Positions 45,885-56,100 of a stretch of 64,000 nt of DNA are shown here, piece by piece. Location of the stretch: the NCBI GenBank assembly GCA_038025085.1, contig CM076142.1, positions 30,089,001 to 30,153,000 on the forward strand, written 5' to 3'. This DNA is from Tetragonia tetragonoides (lineage: Eukaryota > Streptophyta > Magnoliopsida > Caryophyllales > Aizoaceae). The notes beneath the pieces were generated by a model. That model had not been told where the DNA came from. It made no database searches and worked only from the letters and a program-made list of their open reading frames with translations. Numbering within the stretch: the first letter of the stretch is position 1; every line of letters begins with the position of its first letter. Made by a program: the position numbers and the translations under genes.

Positions 45885-47903
45885 TATTGTTATTATTATT
45901 ATTATTATTATTTATCGTTATTATTATTATTATTGATTATTGTTTAATTAATTAAAAATGTGAAATGATAGATGGGAGGAGCCGGTAAATCGGTGCCGAG
46001 GTTATTTAGTGAACTAGCTGGTTCAGGACCGCGTCACACGAGGACGCGCGGGATTGATGCCTCTGTACGGAGAGAGAGAGAGGCAGTTCGGATGAGGGAG
46101 ATGACTGCTGAGCAAGACGATTACGAAACTAACGAGTTCTACTCCGGGGATCAGTCCATGGACGATGATCAGATTGGCGTCGAATCATCCTCAGATTGGC
46201 GTGTGGTGAAGGGCAGAGGCGGTAGGTTTGTTAGTACTGGGTCGTCCAGTACTAGCAAACGATCTAGAGTGGAGGACGACACTACGTGGCTTGTTACAGA
46301 GCCTGTGCCCGGTGGGCCGGCGGATGATAGCGTCATACCGAGCTTCCTGGGCCACGTAGCGTCTCGTATGTGGAATGGAGAGACGAGGGGTCTCTTGAAG
46401 TGTTAGAACCGATTCAGTGTCTGTCAGCGGCTGAGTCAGTGGCGAGCGGAGATGTCGGCCGAGATGAGGGCCCAGATCGAGGGGACTGGGTTATCACACC
46501 TGGCAGACATTATGTTCAGACATATTGACTTCCCCCTGATATCTGCATTCGTTGAAAGGTGGCAGCCGGATACGAACTCGTTCCACATGCCGTTCGGAGA
46601 GATGACGATCATGTTGCACGATGTATGGCATATTCTTCGGATTCCTGTAGACGGACAACTCGTTTCCAATGAGGGACGGGATGGGCAGCTGCAGATGGCG
46701 GCCATGGAGGTTCTCGGGGTCACCCGAGATGAACTGATGTGTAGCCACTGGCAGGGCGGTGCGGTCCTCACGGAGTCGATTTTTGAGCTTTGCCGTGAGC
46801 AAGTGGAGGACAACCAGGCGACAGCTTGGATGTGGTTACTTATTGGATCCACCTTGTTTGTCGACAAGAGTGGTAACCGTATTAGACCCTCCTGCGTGAT
46901 GGAGGTGATGGACGACGGTGTCGAAACGGTGCATGACTTCTCTTGGGGATCTGCTGCCCTCGCCTTCCTATATCGTCAGCTCGGTATAGCTAGTCGGGGG
47001 GATTCTCAGGGCATCTGTGGATGCCTAACTCTCCTCCAGGCATGGATATACGAGTACTTTCCCTGCTTCCGACCTCATCGGGAGCGGATGGTTGTCGGGG
47101 ACAACGAGACTCCCCGTGCGTGCGTATGGAGTGCCCAGGCTGAGGGCAAGGACGTGGGTCGACTGTGCTCCTTACGTAGACGCTTGGATCAGCTGCGAGC
47201 GTCAGAGGTACGTCATGCAGTTATCGGTGTTCATGATTTATTTCGTCGTTTGCTATGTTTTTTTTTACTTCACCGTAACTTGAACATTTCTACGTAGGTG
47301 GTGTGGCTGCCGTACGGTTCTGACCCGGCAGTATCTGTACCGAGGACTGTATTCATGGGGTGGCTACGATATCGGGATATTATCGAACCGTACATGCCTG
47401 GTCGTTGTTTACGACAAATCGGGTACGTACAGAGTATCCCTTTCCCGATCATTAGGCCAGAGAAAGCGATCAGGTCATGGAGCAGTCGTTCGTACAAGGT
47501 TGTCTACCCCAAACGGATGTCATCTGATGCTTGGCGTATGTTCCCGGGATTTTACATTCTTGGTCTCCATGGGTTTCAGGCATCCACGTCAGATCCCACA
47601 GCATGTACGGATGACTACCTTGCATGGTACTACCGTCACTCCCACCCTCGGCTGATACGTGACGCTGCAGCACCTGTGATTCCTCCACGATCCAACAGCG
47701 ATTATGTAAGTGATTAACTAAAATATATATTTTTTTACGTATTACATATCTCTGAACTCACACTCATTGTTACTTTTTTGCAGTGGGTGAATCGTCTAGC
47801 CGTCTTACATGAGCAGGCCATTACTTTGATTCCTCCGGAGCAAGCGGAAGGTTCTCGATCCCAAATGGAGGAGTATATGAGAGATTGGCGGGCTGCCAAA
47901 TGA
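45330..47903 (+). CDS. plant mobile domain (PMD) protein of the MULE, with one in-frame stop
   Basis: The model has four exons: 45330-45401, 45972-47207, 47298-47705 and 47784-47903, all phase 0 with GT-AG introns; 612 codons with the final stop. The last three are well supported; the first (ATGTCAGGGGC) is inferred from its mirror in the other gene. The PMD-like core runs from GTGLSHLADI through SAFVERWQPDTNSFHMPFGEMT to WLPYGSDP, YRDIIEPYMPGRCLRQIGYVQ and DYLAWYYRHSHPRL. The domain is known from host MAIN/MAIL proteins and from plant transposons; its biochemical activity is unclear. A TAG at 46404-46406 (codon 169) stops translation before the core, so this copy is probably broken or starts from the ATG at 46452. 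Confidence 0.8.
45531..45815. repeat. palindromic 33-bp minisatellite, left copy
   Basis: The unit GACTCACCCAAGGGTGAGTC plus a GCCGGTCGCAGAC or GAGATCGGCCGAC spacer repeats about eight times. The core is itself a palindrome. Because 33 is a multiple of 3 and no stops occur, several frames are open on both strands and spell SSADLDSPLGES-like peptides, which I take as accidental. It lies in the modelled first intron of the PMD gene. Confidence 0.92.
45823..45935. repeat. (ATT)n microsatellite, left
   Basis: More than 100 bases of ATT repeat, broken at a small number of places, immediately inside the minisatellite. The mirror-image (AAT)n lies at 50932-51032. Confidence 0.95.
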
Positions 47904-48131
47904 TGTATTGACCCTAGATGAATTTGTTATATATTTATATAAGAGTTTCATTGTTATTGTTATTTATTTGTGTTATTGTAATTTGTTGTTTCTTATTTAC
48001 ATTTTTTGTTTTATTGTAATTTGTTGTTTTATTTACCTCCAATAATCACGACCACTCTCCACATACAAAATATAACAATCACACAAAAATGTGACAATGA
48101 TATAAGTATAACAATCACGCAAAACATTCAA

Positions 48132-50936
48132 TTACGTCGACCTCGCTAAACGATCCCAATGTGCTCTTCGCCTAACATACATTTGCTCCCAACCAGCGAC
48201 ACTATCAGAACGGAAAGTAAACCATGCTGGGCATATCGGAGGAACAGGGAAATCTGAGGCTAAATCCAGACGGATATAATGCATGTACGAATCACCTAAA
48301 TGAGCTATGACAATTTCCCTACTTGGACGTGTAGCAGTCGAAGGTGCTTGCAACGGTAGCACTGTGTAACAAGAATATAACCCCCTTCCGCTGCCGTATC
48401 CGAATAACATAATCGCTGCATTGAAGAGGTTGGCAATCGGGAACAAATCCTCAACTACTATCATCCAGTGATCATCGTTACACGCACCTCCGTCCCACTT
48501 AATACGGCGGTAACCAGCGTCGACCCCTTCAACGTATATGTTTTCGTACAATGCTCGGTTAGCTAAGAGTTCGTGTGCAATGCAAACTCTCGTCAATCGC
48601 CATTGCTCTTGGTCTCCGAAAACGTAGTCCGCAATGACACGGAAACCGCAATTACCATCCCCAAGCACATCGAGATATCCTTCAATGAAAGGTATGATGA
48701 TTCCCAGAATTTTGTTAACATGATAGAATTCAGTGATATCTATTCCGTGTCCAGCTGCAAGACAATATAATAGAAAGTCATTAATAGTACTTATCAAAAA
48801 GTAATTAACAACATTATGTACATGTTAATAAATTATGGGTTTTCATACCAGTACTCCGCACGAAGTTACTCGATGAGGATGAGGTACGACCACGCCCGCG
48901 GCTCGAACTGGATGACCTAGGGCGACCACGACCCCTCTGGGAGTACTCCCATGAACTAGGATCACGTCTGGTAGAGGAACTCCCTCTCGGTCGACCTCTG
49001 ACTGTCGTATTCACTTCCGGCTCGACGTAACTCGCTTCCTCAGGATGAAGCTGCTCATTCATAAGGACAGATATGTTGCACACAACTGCCGGGTCGCTTG
49101 AGTTAACCTCGTCGACGAGAGAGTGAAAGTATCGATGGTCCTCAGATGGATGCTCAGTCATGTCAAGCGTAGCTATCTCCACTGCATCACTAATAACGAG
49201 TGTTCGCCAAAATTTGTGGACACTATTCAAGCTAATTGGCGTGCCCGTATCCGTGGCCGTTTTCAACTCACACGCACACGGGATCTGATGAGTGGATCTC
49301 AATACACAACCGCAACGATCAAATACTTGGTGACTCAATTCTCTCATCCTCTTCAGCTCATTCGATAATATTTCTAAGCAGTAATGGGAAACATACCCGG
49401 TCAGATAGTTGAATGGGAAACCCGAGTACATCACACTTCTTCGTCTTCTGCACTCTTCAAGTGTGTACTTGATCTCAGTTATTTGTGACTCGATTGACTT
49501 GTTGACCTTGTTCCAAACATTGTCCAAAGCTCCAGTTGAGGAGTTCAACCACTGTTTTAGCGCGGCATGTGCACTCTCCACCCTGCAAGTCATAGTGTTG
49601 CCAAGGTGTAGCACCTTATTCGTCCACGCAGCCACAAACATCTCTTTGTATCTCAGCCAGGTCTCCTCTACATAGGATATCACGTGAGGGTAATTCCTCC
49701 AACTACCCTTCATCATACGCATTGCTCTATCGTACGCAGCTTCTGTGGAAGCTTCCATGATAATTTTCCACCTCCCGTTCTTGAACCTCTCCGCGACAAG
49801 CTTATCTTTTCCACAAAGTCTGTACACTTTGTCTTCAACGACTTTGTTAATGTGCCATGTACAGAGCAAATGGGCACTCTCGGGAAATATCTCTCTAATA
49901 GGTGTCATCAACCCTAGCTCACGATCGGTCACAATTGCTGTTGGGTGTACATCATTTCCAATAAGCATCCTCAACTTATCTAAGACCCACGCATAGCTTG
50001 CCTGAGTCTCATCCTTCATAATGGCATAAGCTATGAGGAAGTTCTTATTGGTTGGAGTCATCCCCACTATCTCAAGAAACGACATCTTATACTTGTTTGT
50101 TTTGTACGTGGAATCTAAGCCAATCAACCAACGAAAAGACCGAAGTAACTGAATTGATGTAGGGTGTGCCATGAACACGTGAGTTACCTCATTAGTAGCT
50201 GGGTCGGCTCTTGTCCAATGTACGTACTTATTCTCCACAGCTAAATGATGAAACTGACCAATGACATCTCTCTCTTCAAAATCAAGTTTCCTTATACGAT
50301 CTCTGTGGTTGTACACATGCCGTCTAGTTGCATTGTCCTCGGGAAATTTTTCCTTAATAGCGGCCAAGATAGCACATGGCTTTGTTTGTGCCGAAGTCAT
50401 GTCACGAACGAGTTTCTTTGACCCAGGACTAAGACCACTCATCTGACGATATCCCTCAGGAAACACAACAAAGTCATGGTTGTGCGTACCCCTAATCCCA
50501 GGCAATGTGACAATCATCCAACTACTGGACCCATACACTTGCCGAGCTCTTAACTGGAACGTACATTTACAAGCCTTTGTTTTCGATTTCTTCCGAGCAG
50601 CAGTATCTAAGTCTCTTAATTCCCCTCTGTAGCGTTCACCTCGATTGCATCTTAACAATTTTACGCTTCCACTCTTCTTGTGTGACGAAATTATCAACTC
50701 AAACCCGATAGTAAGGGCAATTTGTTTTGCCCAATTAATTGCATCTGTATCACTATCAAATAACTCACCAGTGACGAAATGCGTACTGTAATCAACACCA
50801 TCACCACCGAACCGCTCCAAAGGAACCTAACGAAAACAACGAAAACAATGTTAGCTTAATCTTAAACGTCTATCAAAACCGACTGAACCAAGGGACATGC
50901 GTATGAAATTTCCATTTGGACCATGGAAGAAACAAT

Positions 50937-51017
<81 letters not shown>

Positions 51018-51341
51018 TAATAATAATAATAATTTTTTTTTTTGGTGTCGGTCGTCTGCCGATCTCGACTCACCCTTGGGTGAGTCGTCTGCTACCGGCG
51101 ACTCACCCAAGGGTGAGTCGTCTGTCGATCTCGACTCGCCCAAGGGTGAGTCTCTTGTAGCAGACGACTCACCCATGGGTGGGTCGCCGGTCGCAGACGA
51201 CTCACCCTTGGGTGGGTCGCCGGTCGCAGACGACTCACCCAAGGGTGAGTCGAGATCGGCAGACGACCGTGCAAAAAAATGCGCAAAAAATTTTTTTACC
51301 TCCGCCACCGTCGACGGCACTTCCTGGTCGCCGGCAGACAT
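48132..51341 (-). CDS. FAR1-like/MULE transposase fused to an OTU-type protease domain
   Basis: The minus-strand model has three exons: 51341-51300, 50826-48849 and 48754-48132 (880 aa). Exon 1 (MSAGDQEVPSTVAE) is inferred; its GAG|GTAAAA donor and the CGTTAG acceptor at 50827 join in phase 0. Intron 2 (48848-48755) is phase 1 and joins ...VRST to AGHGID. The N-terminal zone has C-x-n-C-K-C ... H-N-H, a FAR1/WRKY-GCM1-type zinc site. The DDE core shows GLDST (Asp about 252), VTDRE (Asp about 315), LLCTWH (C-x2-H) and CRVESAH (Glu about 431). A DRCGCVLRSTHQIPCAC zone resembles a SWIM finger. An RG/Ser-rich linker follows. The last exon has the OTU motif DGNC (Cys about 709) and HYIRL (His about 832). 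All catalytic residues are present and there is no stop, so it may be active. Confidence 0.85.
50932..51032. repeat. (AAT)n microsatellite, right
   Basis: About 100 bases of AAT repeat on the plus strand, in the first intron of the transposase gene. It is the inverse of the left (ATT)n. Confidence 0.95.
51046..51268. repeat. palindromic 33-bp minisatellite, right copy
   Basis: About seven units of GACTCACCCWWGGGTGRGTC with GCCGGTCGCAGAC-like or GAGATCGGCAGAC spacers. The whole array is nearly self-complementary: it opens GGTCGTCTGCCGATCTCGAC and closes with the reverse of that. Units differ by one to three bases, with TACCGGC and CTTGTAGC variants not seen on the left. Confidence 0.92.
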
Positions 51342-51594
51342 CCGCGGCCGTTGCTTGAGTCAATATTGATGAAGGTTGGCTATGAGAGTGGGTGGTAGAG
51401 TGGGTGTTAGAGAGGGAGAATTGGTGTGAGAGTTAGAGAGGGAGAGGATGAGTGAAAATTTAAAAAAGGGCAAAATTGGAATTTGGGGGGGCGGTAGGTA
51501 GTAATTTAGGGGCGGTATTTAGTAACACCCTTAATAATTGCTTTGAACTAATTAGCAGATCTCGAGGTCGTTGTCGTCAACGGGCGAGTTGGCT

Positions 51595-52886
51595 GCCTAA
51601 CACCTTCCTAACTCGTACCACGCCCCCGAACTCATTTATGAAGTCAAGTTCCTCAATCGTATTGGGGTGCACATGAACCGGGTTGGCGTCTTTCTAGACT
51701 ATTGACTCGACTCACATTGGTTTCCAAATTTTCTTAAATTTAATGGCGACTTCTATTTGTCTTAATTATATCCCTAGCATTATCAAAAGATCTCTATATG
51801 CAACTTCACTCAAAGAAGCCAAAGCACAAAAAGGAACAAATGCCTAAAAAAAAAAAAGCTCTGGCGGGCCACCCTAAAATGGGACGCGAGGGGAAGAAAG
51901 GTGGGGACGCCTCTCCCTTTCTTTGGCGGAGTTTGAGCAAAAGGGCTTGTTTTAAGCCAATGAATGAATGGATGTTTATTTATTGTTTTTCATATATTTA
52001 TGCTTAATTGTGGTTTGGTTGGATGAATTGTATGGTTTGTCACTAATTCGCTGGTTTTGCATATTTATTTTATATTACTAATAAAAACATGTAAATTGGA
52101 TAAAATGTTAAAAGCGATCACCATAGTAATTGTTTGTTGAAAAACTCATTAGGTTAGGAATTTGGACAACCGGATTTGTCTGAAACCATTAGCACTAATA
52201 ATTGATTTGAACTAATTAGTAGATCTAGAGGTCATTGTCGTCAACGGGCGAGTTGGCTGCCTAACACATTTCCAACTCCTACCACGCCCCCGAACTCATT
52301 TATGAAGTCAAGTTCCTCAATCGTATTGGGGTGCACATGAACCGGGTTGGTGTCTTTCTAGACTATTGACTCAATTCACATTGGTTTCCAAATTTCCTTA
52401 AATTTAGTGGGGACTTCTCTTTGTCTTAATTATGTCCCTACCATTGTCAAAAGATCTCTATATACAACTTTACTCAAAGAAGCCAAAGCACAAAAAGGAA
52501 CAAATGCTAAAAAAAAAGCTCCGATGGCCCGCCCCCAAATGGGACGCGAGGGGAAGAAAGGCGGGAACAAATGCCTAACACCTTCCCAACTCGTACCCAT
52601 GCCCCCGAACTCATATCTGAAATCAATTTCTCCAATTGTATTGGGGTGCACACGAACCAGGTTGAGGCCTTTAAAGACTATTGACTCGATTCACATTGGT
52701 TTCCAAATTTCCCTAAATTTAGTGACAACTTCTCTTTGTCTTATTTATGTCCTTAGCATTGTCAAAAGATCTCTATATACAAATTCACTCAAAGAAGCCA
52801 AAGCACAAAAAGGAACAAATTTCCAAAAAAAAAGAAGTTCCAAGCGAGCCGCCCCCAACCGGTACACGAGGGAAGAGAGGCGGGGA
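51595..52886. repeat. three tandem copies of an LTR segment of about 310 bp
   Basis: Copies begin at GCCTAACA (51595, 52259, 52573) and run to GGGAAGAAAGGYGGG or the like (about 51907, 52567, 52886), each with CCCCGAACTCAT, TATTGGGGTGCACA and AAAGCACAAAAAGGAACAAA. The first two belong to a longer duplicated unit that starts at GTTTGAGCAAAAGGGCTTGT (44841 and 51931). Confidence 0.85.
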
Positions 52887-52917
52887 CGCCTATCACTTTC
52901 TTCGGTGGAGTTTATAG

Positions 52918-52940
52918 TGGCGAATTCACTAGGGATATAT
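52918..52940 (+). other. degenerate primer-binding site of the older gypsy element
   Basis: TGGCGAATTCACTAGGGAT aligns with TGGCGACTCAATTGGGGAC at 62179. Tat-type plant gypsy elements use such a site, complementary to a tRNA-Arg 3' end. The mismatches suggest it is old. Confidence 0.5.
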
Positions 52941-53625
52941 TAAGGTGTAACTTGAAAATTAGTTCATTGACATTATTCTTGTGTGGTTAATGACTTTGAG
53001 TGTTTTATTATTTTGATTGCTCATTATCATTTATTAATTTGCATTCGTTGCATTTATGTGCATGCGTTTGCGCGACTTCCTAGTTTGTTTTAACAAGTTA
53101 TAACCAACTTTAACCAATAGAGAGCGGTGAAGTGCCTTGGTGAAAATCCACTGAATTCTTCTTTGCCAAGAAACATGAATCCCCCCACCTCATGTACCTT
53201 CATACGCAATCTTCCACTCAACTATTAGCACCAATAATAATGCATCATATTTGTTCCGCATCCCGCAGATTATTCTAATTTCTTAATTATGATTACCTTT
53301 CGACCAAAACCCTTGAGACAACCCCATTGCATGAACTAGAACCGATGTCTTAGGCTTAAAACTCAGCCCCATGTCCATGAAGATCTTCAGGATTATGTCA
53401 TTTGCGTTGGTTTGCTGTTTGCCCATATGTGAACACAATCTTTGCGTAGTCGTTCTGGCCGTCATAGAATATCAGGTTAGACCCCATTTAGGATATTTTC
53501 CTTTTTTGAGTTTAGATTCTTTCTTAAGATCGAGTCTACAATCTTTTCTGTTTAGGAAATAATATCCCCGAAAGTTCTATAGGATACTTGTTGCCTTAGT
53601 AAAAGATTTAGCGTAATATTTCTTT
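52941..53625. other. retroelement leader-like sequence, no gene
   Basis: No coding sequence was recognised. GACCCCATTTAGGATATTTTC near 53480 resembles GATCCCCCCTTAGGATTCTTT near 62680 in the other leader. Confidence 0.4.
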
Positions 53626-53688
53626 CTTTTGCGACTAGGTAGTGAGTTTTAGTCAAAGATCTCTAAGTCTCTCCCCTTCCTTAGGTAA

Positions 53689-53990
53689 AGGGTGTAATAT
53701 GTTTTTATTTTACGTCAATTTGAGTCGAGAATGAATTATCTCCCCATTCCTTAAGTCAAGAGGATAATATCTTTTTATTTTATCCTAATTTGAGTCGAGA
53801 ATAAAATTTCTCCCTTTCTTAAATCCAATAGTATAATATATTTTTATTTTATCCCAATTTAAGACAAGAATAAAATCTCTCCCCTTTCTTTCAGTCAAGA
53901 GTATAATATCTTTTCATTTCATCCAAATTTGAGTCGAGAATAAAATCTCTCCTTTTTCCTTAAGTCAAGAGTATAATATCTTTTTATCCT
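53689..53990. repeat. tandem repeat of about 62-65 bp, about five copies
   Basis: Each copy has GTCAAGAGTATAATATCTTTT, TTATCCTAATTTGAGTCGAG and AATAAAATCTCTCCC with point changes. It lies in the leader of the older gypsy element; the younger one has short repeats at a similar place (about 62920-63010). Confidence 0.85.
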
Positions 53991-54311
53991 GCATTGAGAC
54001 CTTTTGACCTAAACCCATTACTTAGCCACTAAGGTTATGTTGATAGAAGGGTCTGGATATAACTTTTCCACTTTTATTTTGAAACTTTCCTTTTTGTGGA
54101 ACTCTTAGAGTCGTATGGATCACCTTTCTCGTAGGTTTGCACACAGACATCCCCACTTGGGACTTTTTCAGAACGAGTCAGTTCCCCATCCACGACGTTC
54201 AATGTTGTCCATTTCATCCTCAAGTCAGGATTTTCTCTTTAGCTGCAACAAGTGTCTCATGTTCCAACATCCGGAGCTCTTCAAGCATGTTTTATGTCAA
54301 TCATCAAAGAC

Positions 54312-54827
54312 TAGGGATGGAAATGAGTTTGAGACCCGACTCAGACCCACGAATCCAGATCCATTTATAAGGGCATTAATCCTCTTTTTATAGACTCATT
54401 GGATCTAGATCTGAATCTGGGTCCAAGTGTCGTAAATTCCAAATCCACCCAGTCCCGACCCATGGAGCCATTAACATGTAAAAATTTAAAATAAAAAGGG
54501 AATATGTGAAGACCACGTATTAAAAAAGAGTCCACAGGTGAAAAATCGAGTTTCCGAAAATCTTGAATATAAAAACGATCTTAATAGATAATTTCTAATA
54601 AAAAATTAAACCTTATGCCTATAATATGATTTAGGAACAAATCTCTTTATTTATTAATTTATTGATGAGACCCGTTTAGGACCCACGGACCCGCTAGACC
54701 CAACGAATCTAAATATGGATCTAAGTACTATAGACCATGATGGACCAGGTTTGGATCTCGACCCAAAAATTTAAATGGGTTTATATCCAACTGGACCCGT
54801 CCCAGGCCTGGCCCATTGTCATGCCTA
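54312..54827. mobile_element. hAT MITE, 516 bp
   Basis: Ends TAGGGATGGAAATG and CATTGTCATGCCTA are imperfect inverted repeats, flanked by a perfect 8-bp duplication TCAAAGAC (54304-54311 and 54828-54835). The interior is rich in GACCCG/GGACCC words near the ends and holds no gene. It differs in termini from the hAT element at 11240. Confidence 0.9.
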
Positions 54828-54835
54828 TCAAAGAC

Positions 54836-55590
54836 CACACATCAATTTGGGGGCTGATTCTCCCTTGACTGCACCCAATCTTGTCCACATGTCTCATACT
54901 CTGTCAAGTACACCATAGAAATGAAATTCCTCCTCAAAAATCGTTTCCAGCATGAATTCCCTCTTTAGACCCTATAGGAGAGTCGTGCATACTAGGCTAG
55001 GCCGCATGAAGCCATGAGTCAAAAGTGTCAGCATACATCGCATTTGCATAAGTACTAAAGTCACCTTAAAAGGAAAGCATGTGTAAATGCTTTCTCAGTG
55101 TCTTGAGCCTCTGTGTGTTAAGATGAATTCTCCCCTTGCCCTATGCATATTTTCATGTCATATTCTTGTACATCTTGTCATTATCAGTCAGGCATGTCTA
55201 TTGCATCCTTTCTATGTGAATATATCCATGCATCCTTGCTATGTGAATATATCCATCGCAGACTCGACTTCGTCTACTCTCTGTTTAAACCGGCAATCCT
55301 CGAGCTCAGCACTCAACAAACGATAGCAATCCCGCCCGGAACTGACCTTGCGATCACAATCAGTAACGGAAACGAGTTTCCAACTACAACAAACTGCGAA
55401 GTAGTCTCCCGACTAGAGTCAAGCGCGAAAGAACGTCCTCTCGGCTTCACAAATTCAAAATTCAGATTTTCAACAACAGTTCATTTTACTGTACAACGAT
55501 ACTACCCATGTAAAACTAACCTATTTATTTTGCTGCCCAACAGGTAATATCTGCTCAACATCATCCAACCTTGCAGACTTTGCCTTATGT
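54836..55590. other. intergenic sequence, no recognised gene
   Basis: A frame of up to 134 codons (55143-55547, plus) is open but has no family motif that I recognise, so I do not call it a gene. CATCCTTSCTATGTGAATATAT occurs twice near 55205-55250. Confidence 0.35.
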
Positions 55591-55594
55591 GCAT

Positions 55595-56073
55595 AAATTG
55601 ACCTTGCATATTTTCTAACAACTAATATTTTGTGCATGGATAGATTTTTCGCAAAATACATTTACCCGACTGCACTAAAATTCTGTGCCAGATTACTAAC
55701 CTTCATTTTGTGCAAGGATTGATTTTTTGCAAAATACAATTATCTGGCTGCACCGAAATTCTTGCCACATTGTTAATCTTTATTTTGTGCAGGGATAGAT
55801 TTTCCGCAAATTACATTTGTTTGACAGTAATAAATTTTGTGCCAGATTACTAATCTTTTATTTTGTACATGGATAGATTTTCCGCAAAATACATATATCT
55901 AACTGCACTAAATTTTGTGCCAGATTGTTAGTCTTTATTTTGTGTAGAGATAAATTTTCCGCAAGATGCATTTATCTGACTGCACTAAATTTTGTGCCAG
56001 ATTATTAATCTTTATTTTGTGAAGGGATAGATTTTCCGCAAAATACATTTGTCTGACTGCACTAAATTCTGTG
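55595..56073. repeat. 87-bp minisatellite, about five and a half copies
   Basis: Units contain TTTATTTTGTGCAGGGATAG, ATTTTCCGCAAAATACATTT and TCTGACTGCACTAAATTTTG, and differ by 5-15 percent. A (TA)n run (56073-56100) follows directly. Confidence 0.9.
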
Positions 56074-56100
56074 CCTATATATATATATATATATATATAT
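56073..56100. repeat. (TA)n microsatellite
   Basis: About 14 TA units directly after the 87-bp minisatellite, followed by a CT-rich segment. Confidence 0.9.

Larger units (their letters stand above)
45108..45955. repeat. MULE left terminal inverted repeat region
   Basis: Outer part: GTGAATTGCTAAATACCGCC and a poly-C segment, then CT-rich CTCACTCACTCTCACTC repeats, first exon of the PMD gene (45330-45401), minisatellite (45531-45815) and (ATT)n (45823-45935). It pairs with 50930-51529, strongly in the outer 60 bases and the minisatellite, and weakly elsewhere. Confidence 0.8.
50930..51529. repeat. MULE right terminal inverted repeat region
   Basis: From outside in: GGTATTTAGTAACACC reversed, poly-G segment, CT-rich zone (as GA on plus), first exon of the transposase gene, the minisatellite, then (AAT)n. 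Order and orientation mirror 45108-45955. Confidence 0.8.
45099..51538. mobile_element. Mutator-like element with two convergent genes (transposase-OTU and PMD)
   Basis: The element is 45108-51529 (6.4 kb), flanked by ATTAATAAT and CTTAATAAT (9 bp, one mismatch). Both ends carry CTAAATACCGCCCC and CTACCTACCGCCCCCCC, so about 60 terminal bases are near-identical inverted repeats. Inverted similarity then continues more loosely through a CT-rich zone, a first exon starting ATGTC, a palindromic 33-bp minisatellite, and an ATT/AAT microsatellite: about 850 bases on the left and 600 on the right. Two genes read inward from the two ends and meet at 47903/48132. Joining the flanks restores the host LTR sequence (AGCAYTAATAATTG) seen uninterrupted near 52195. 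Confidence 0.9.
44030..54000 (+). mobile_element. decayed Ty3/gypsy element: 5' LTR, primer site and leader, hosting the MULE
   Basis: The sequence parallels the LTR at 60624-62178: TTCCAACG...AATCCCGGTCAAAATCG near 44190, a TATA box at 44551, an ATGCAAATTGGATAAATTGTTAAAA segment near 44998, and a GGGGTGCACATGAACC segment. The MULE (45108-51529) interrupts it. A degenerate TGGCGA...GGGAT primer-like site at 52918 ends the LTR, and a leader with tandem repeats follows to about 54 kb. No gag is left. The 5' limit is approximate. Confidence 0.55.

Noticed and set aside
50923..51369. Frame with a long poly-Ile run and its minus-strand counterpart
   Set aside because: It is the AAT microsatellite read in one frame, followed by the minisatellite. 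No real protein is expected.
55143..55547. 134-codon plus-strand frame as a gene
   Set aside because: No recognisable domain, repeated words near its start, and a setting of retroelement leader and tandem repeats.
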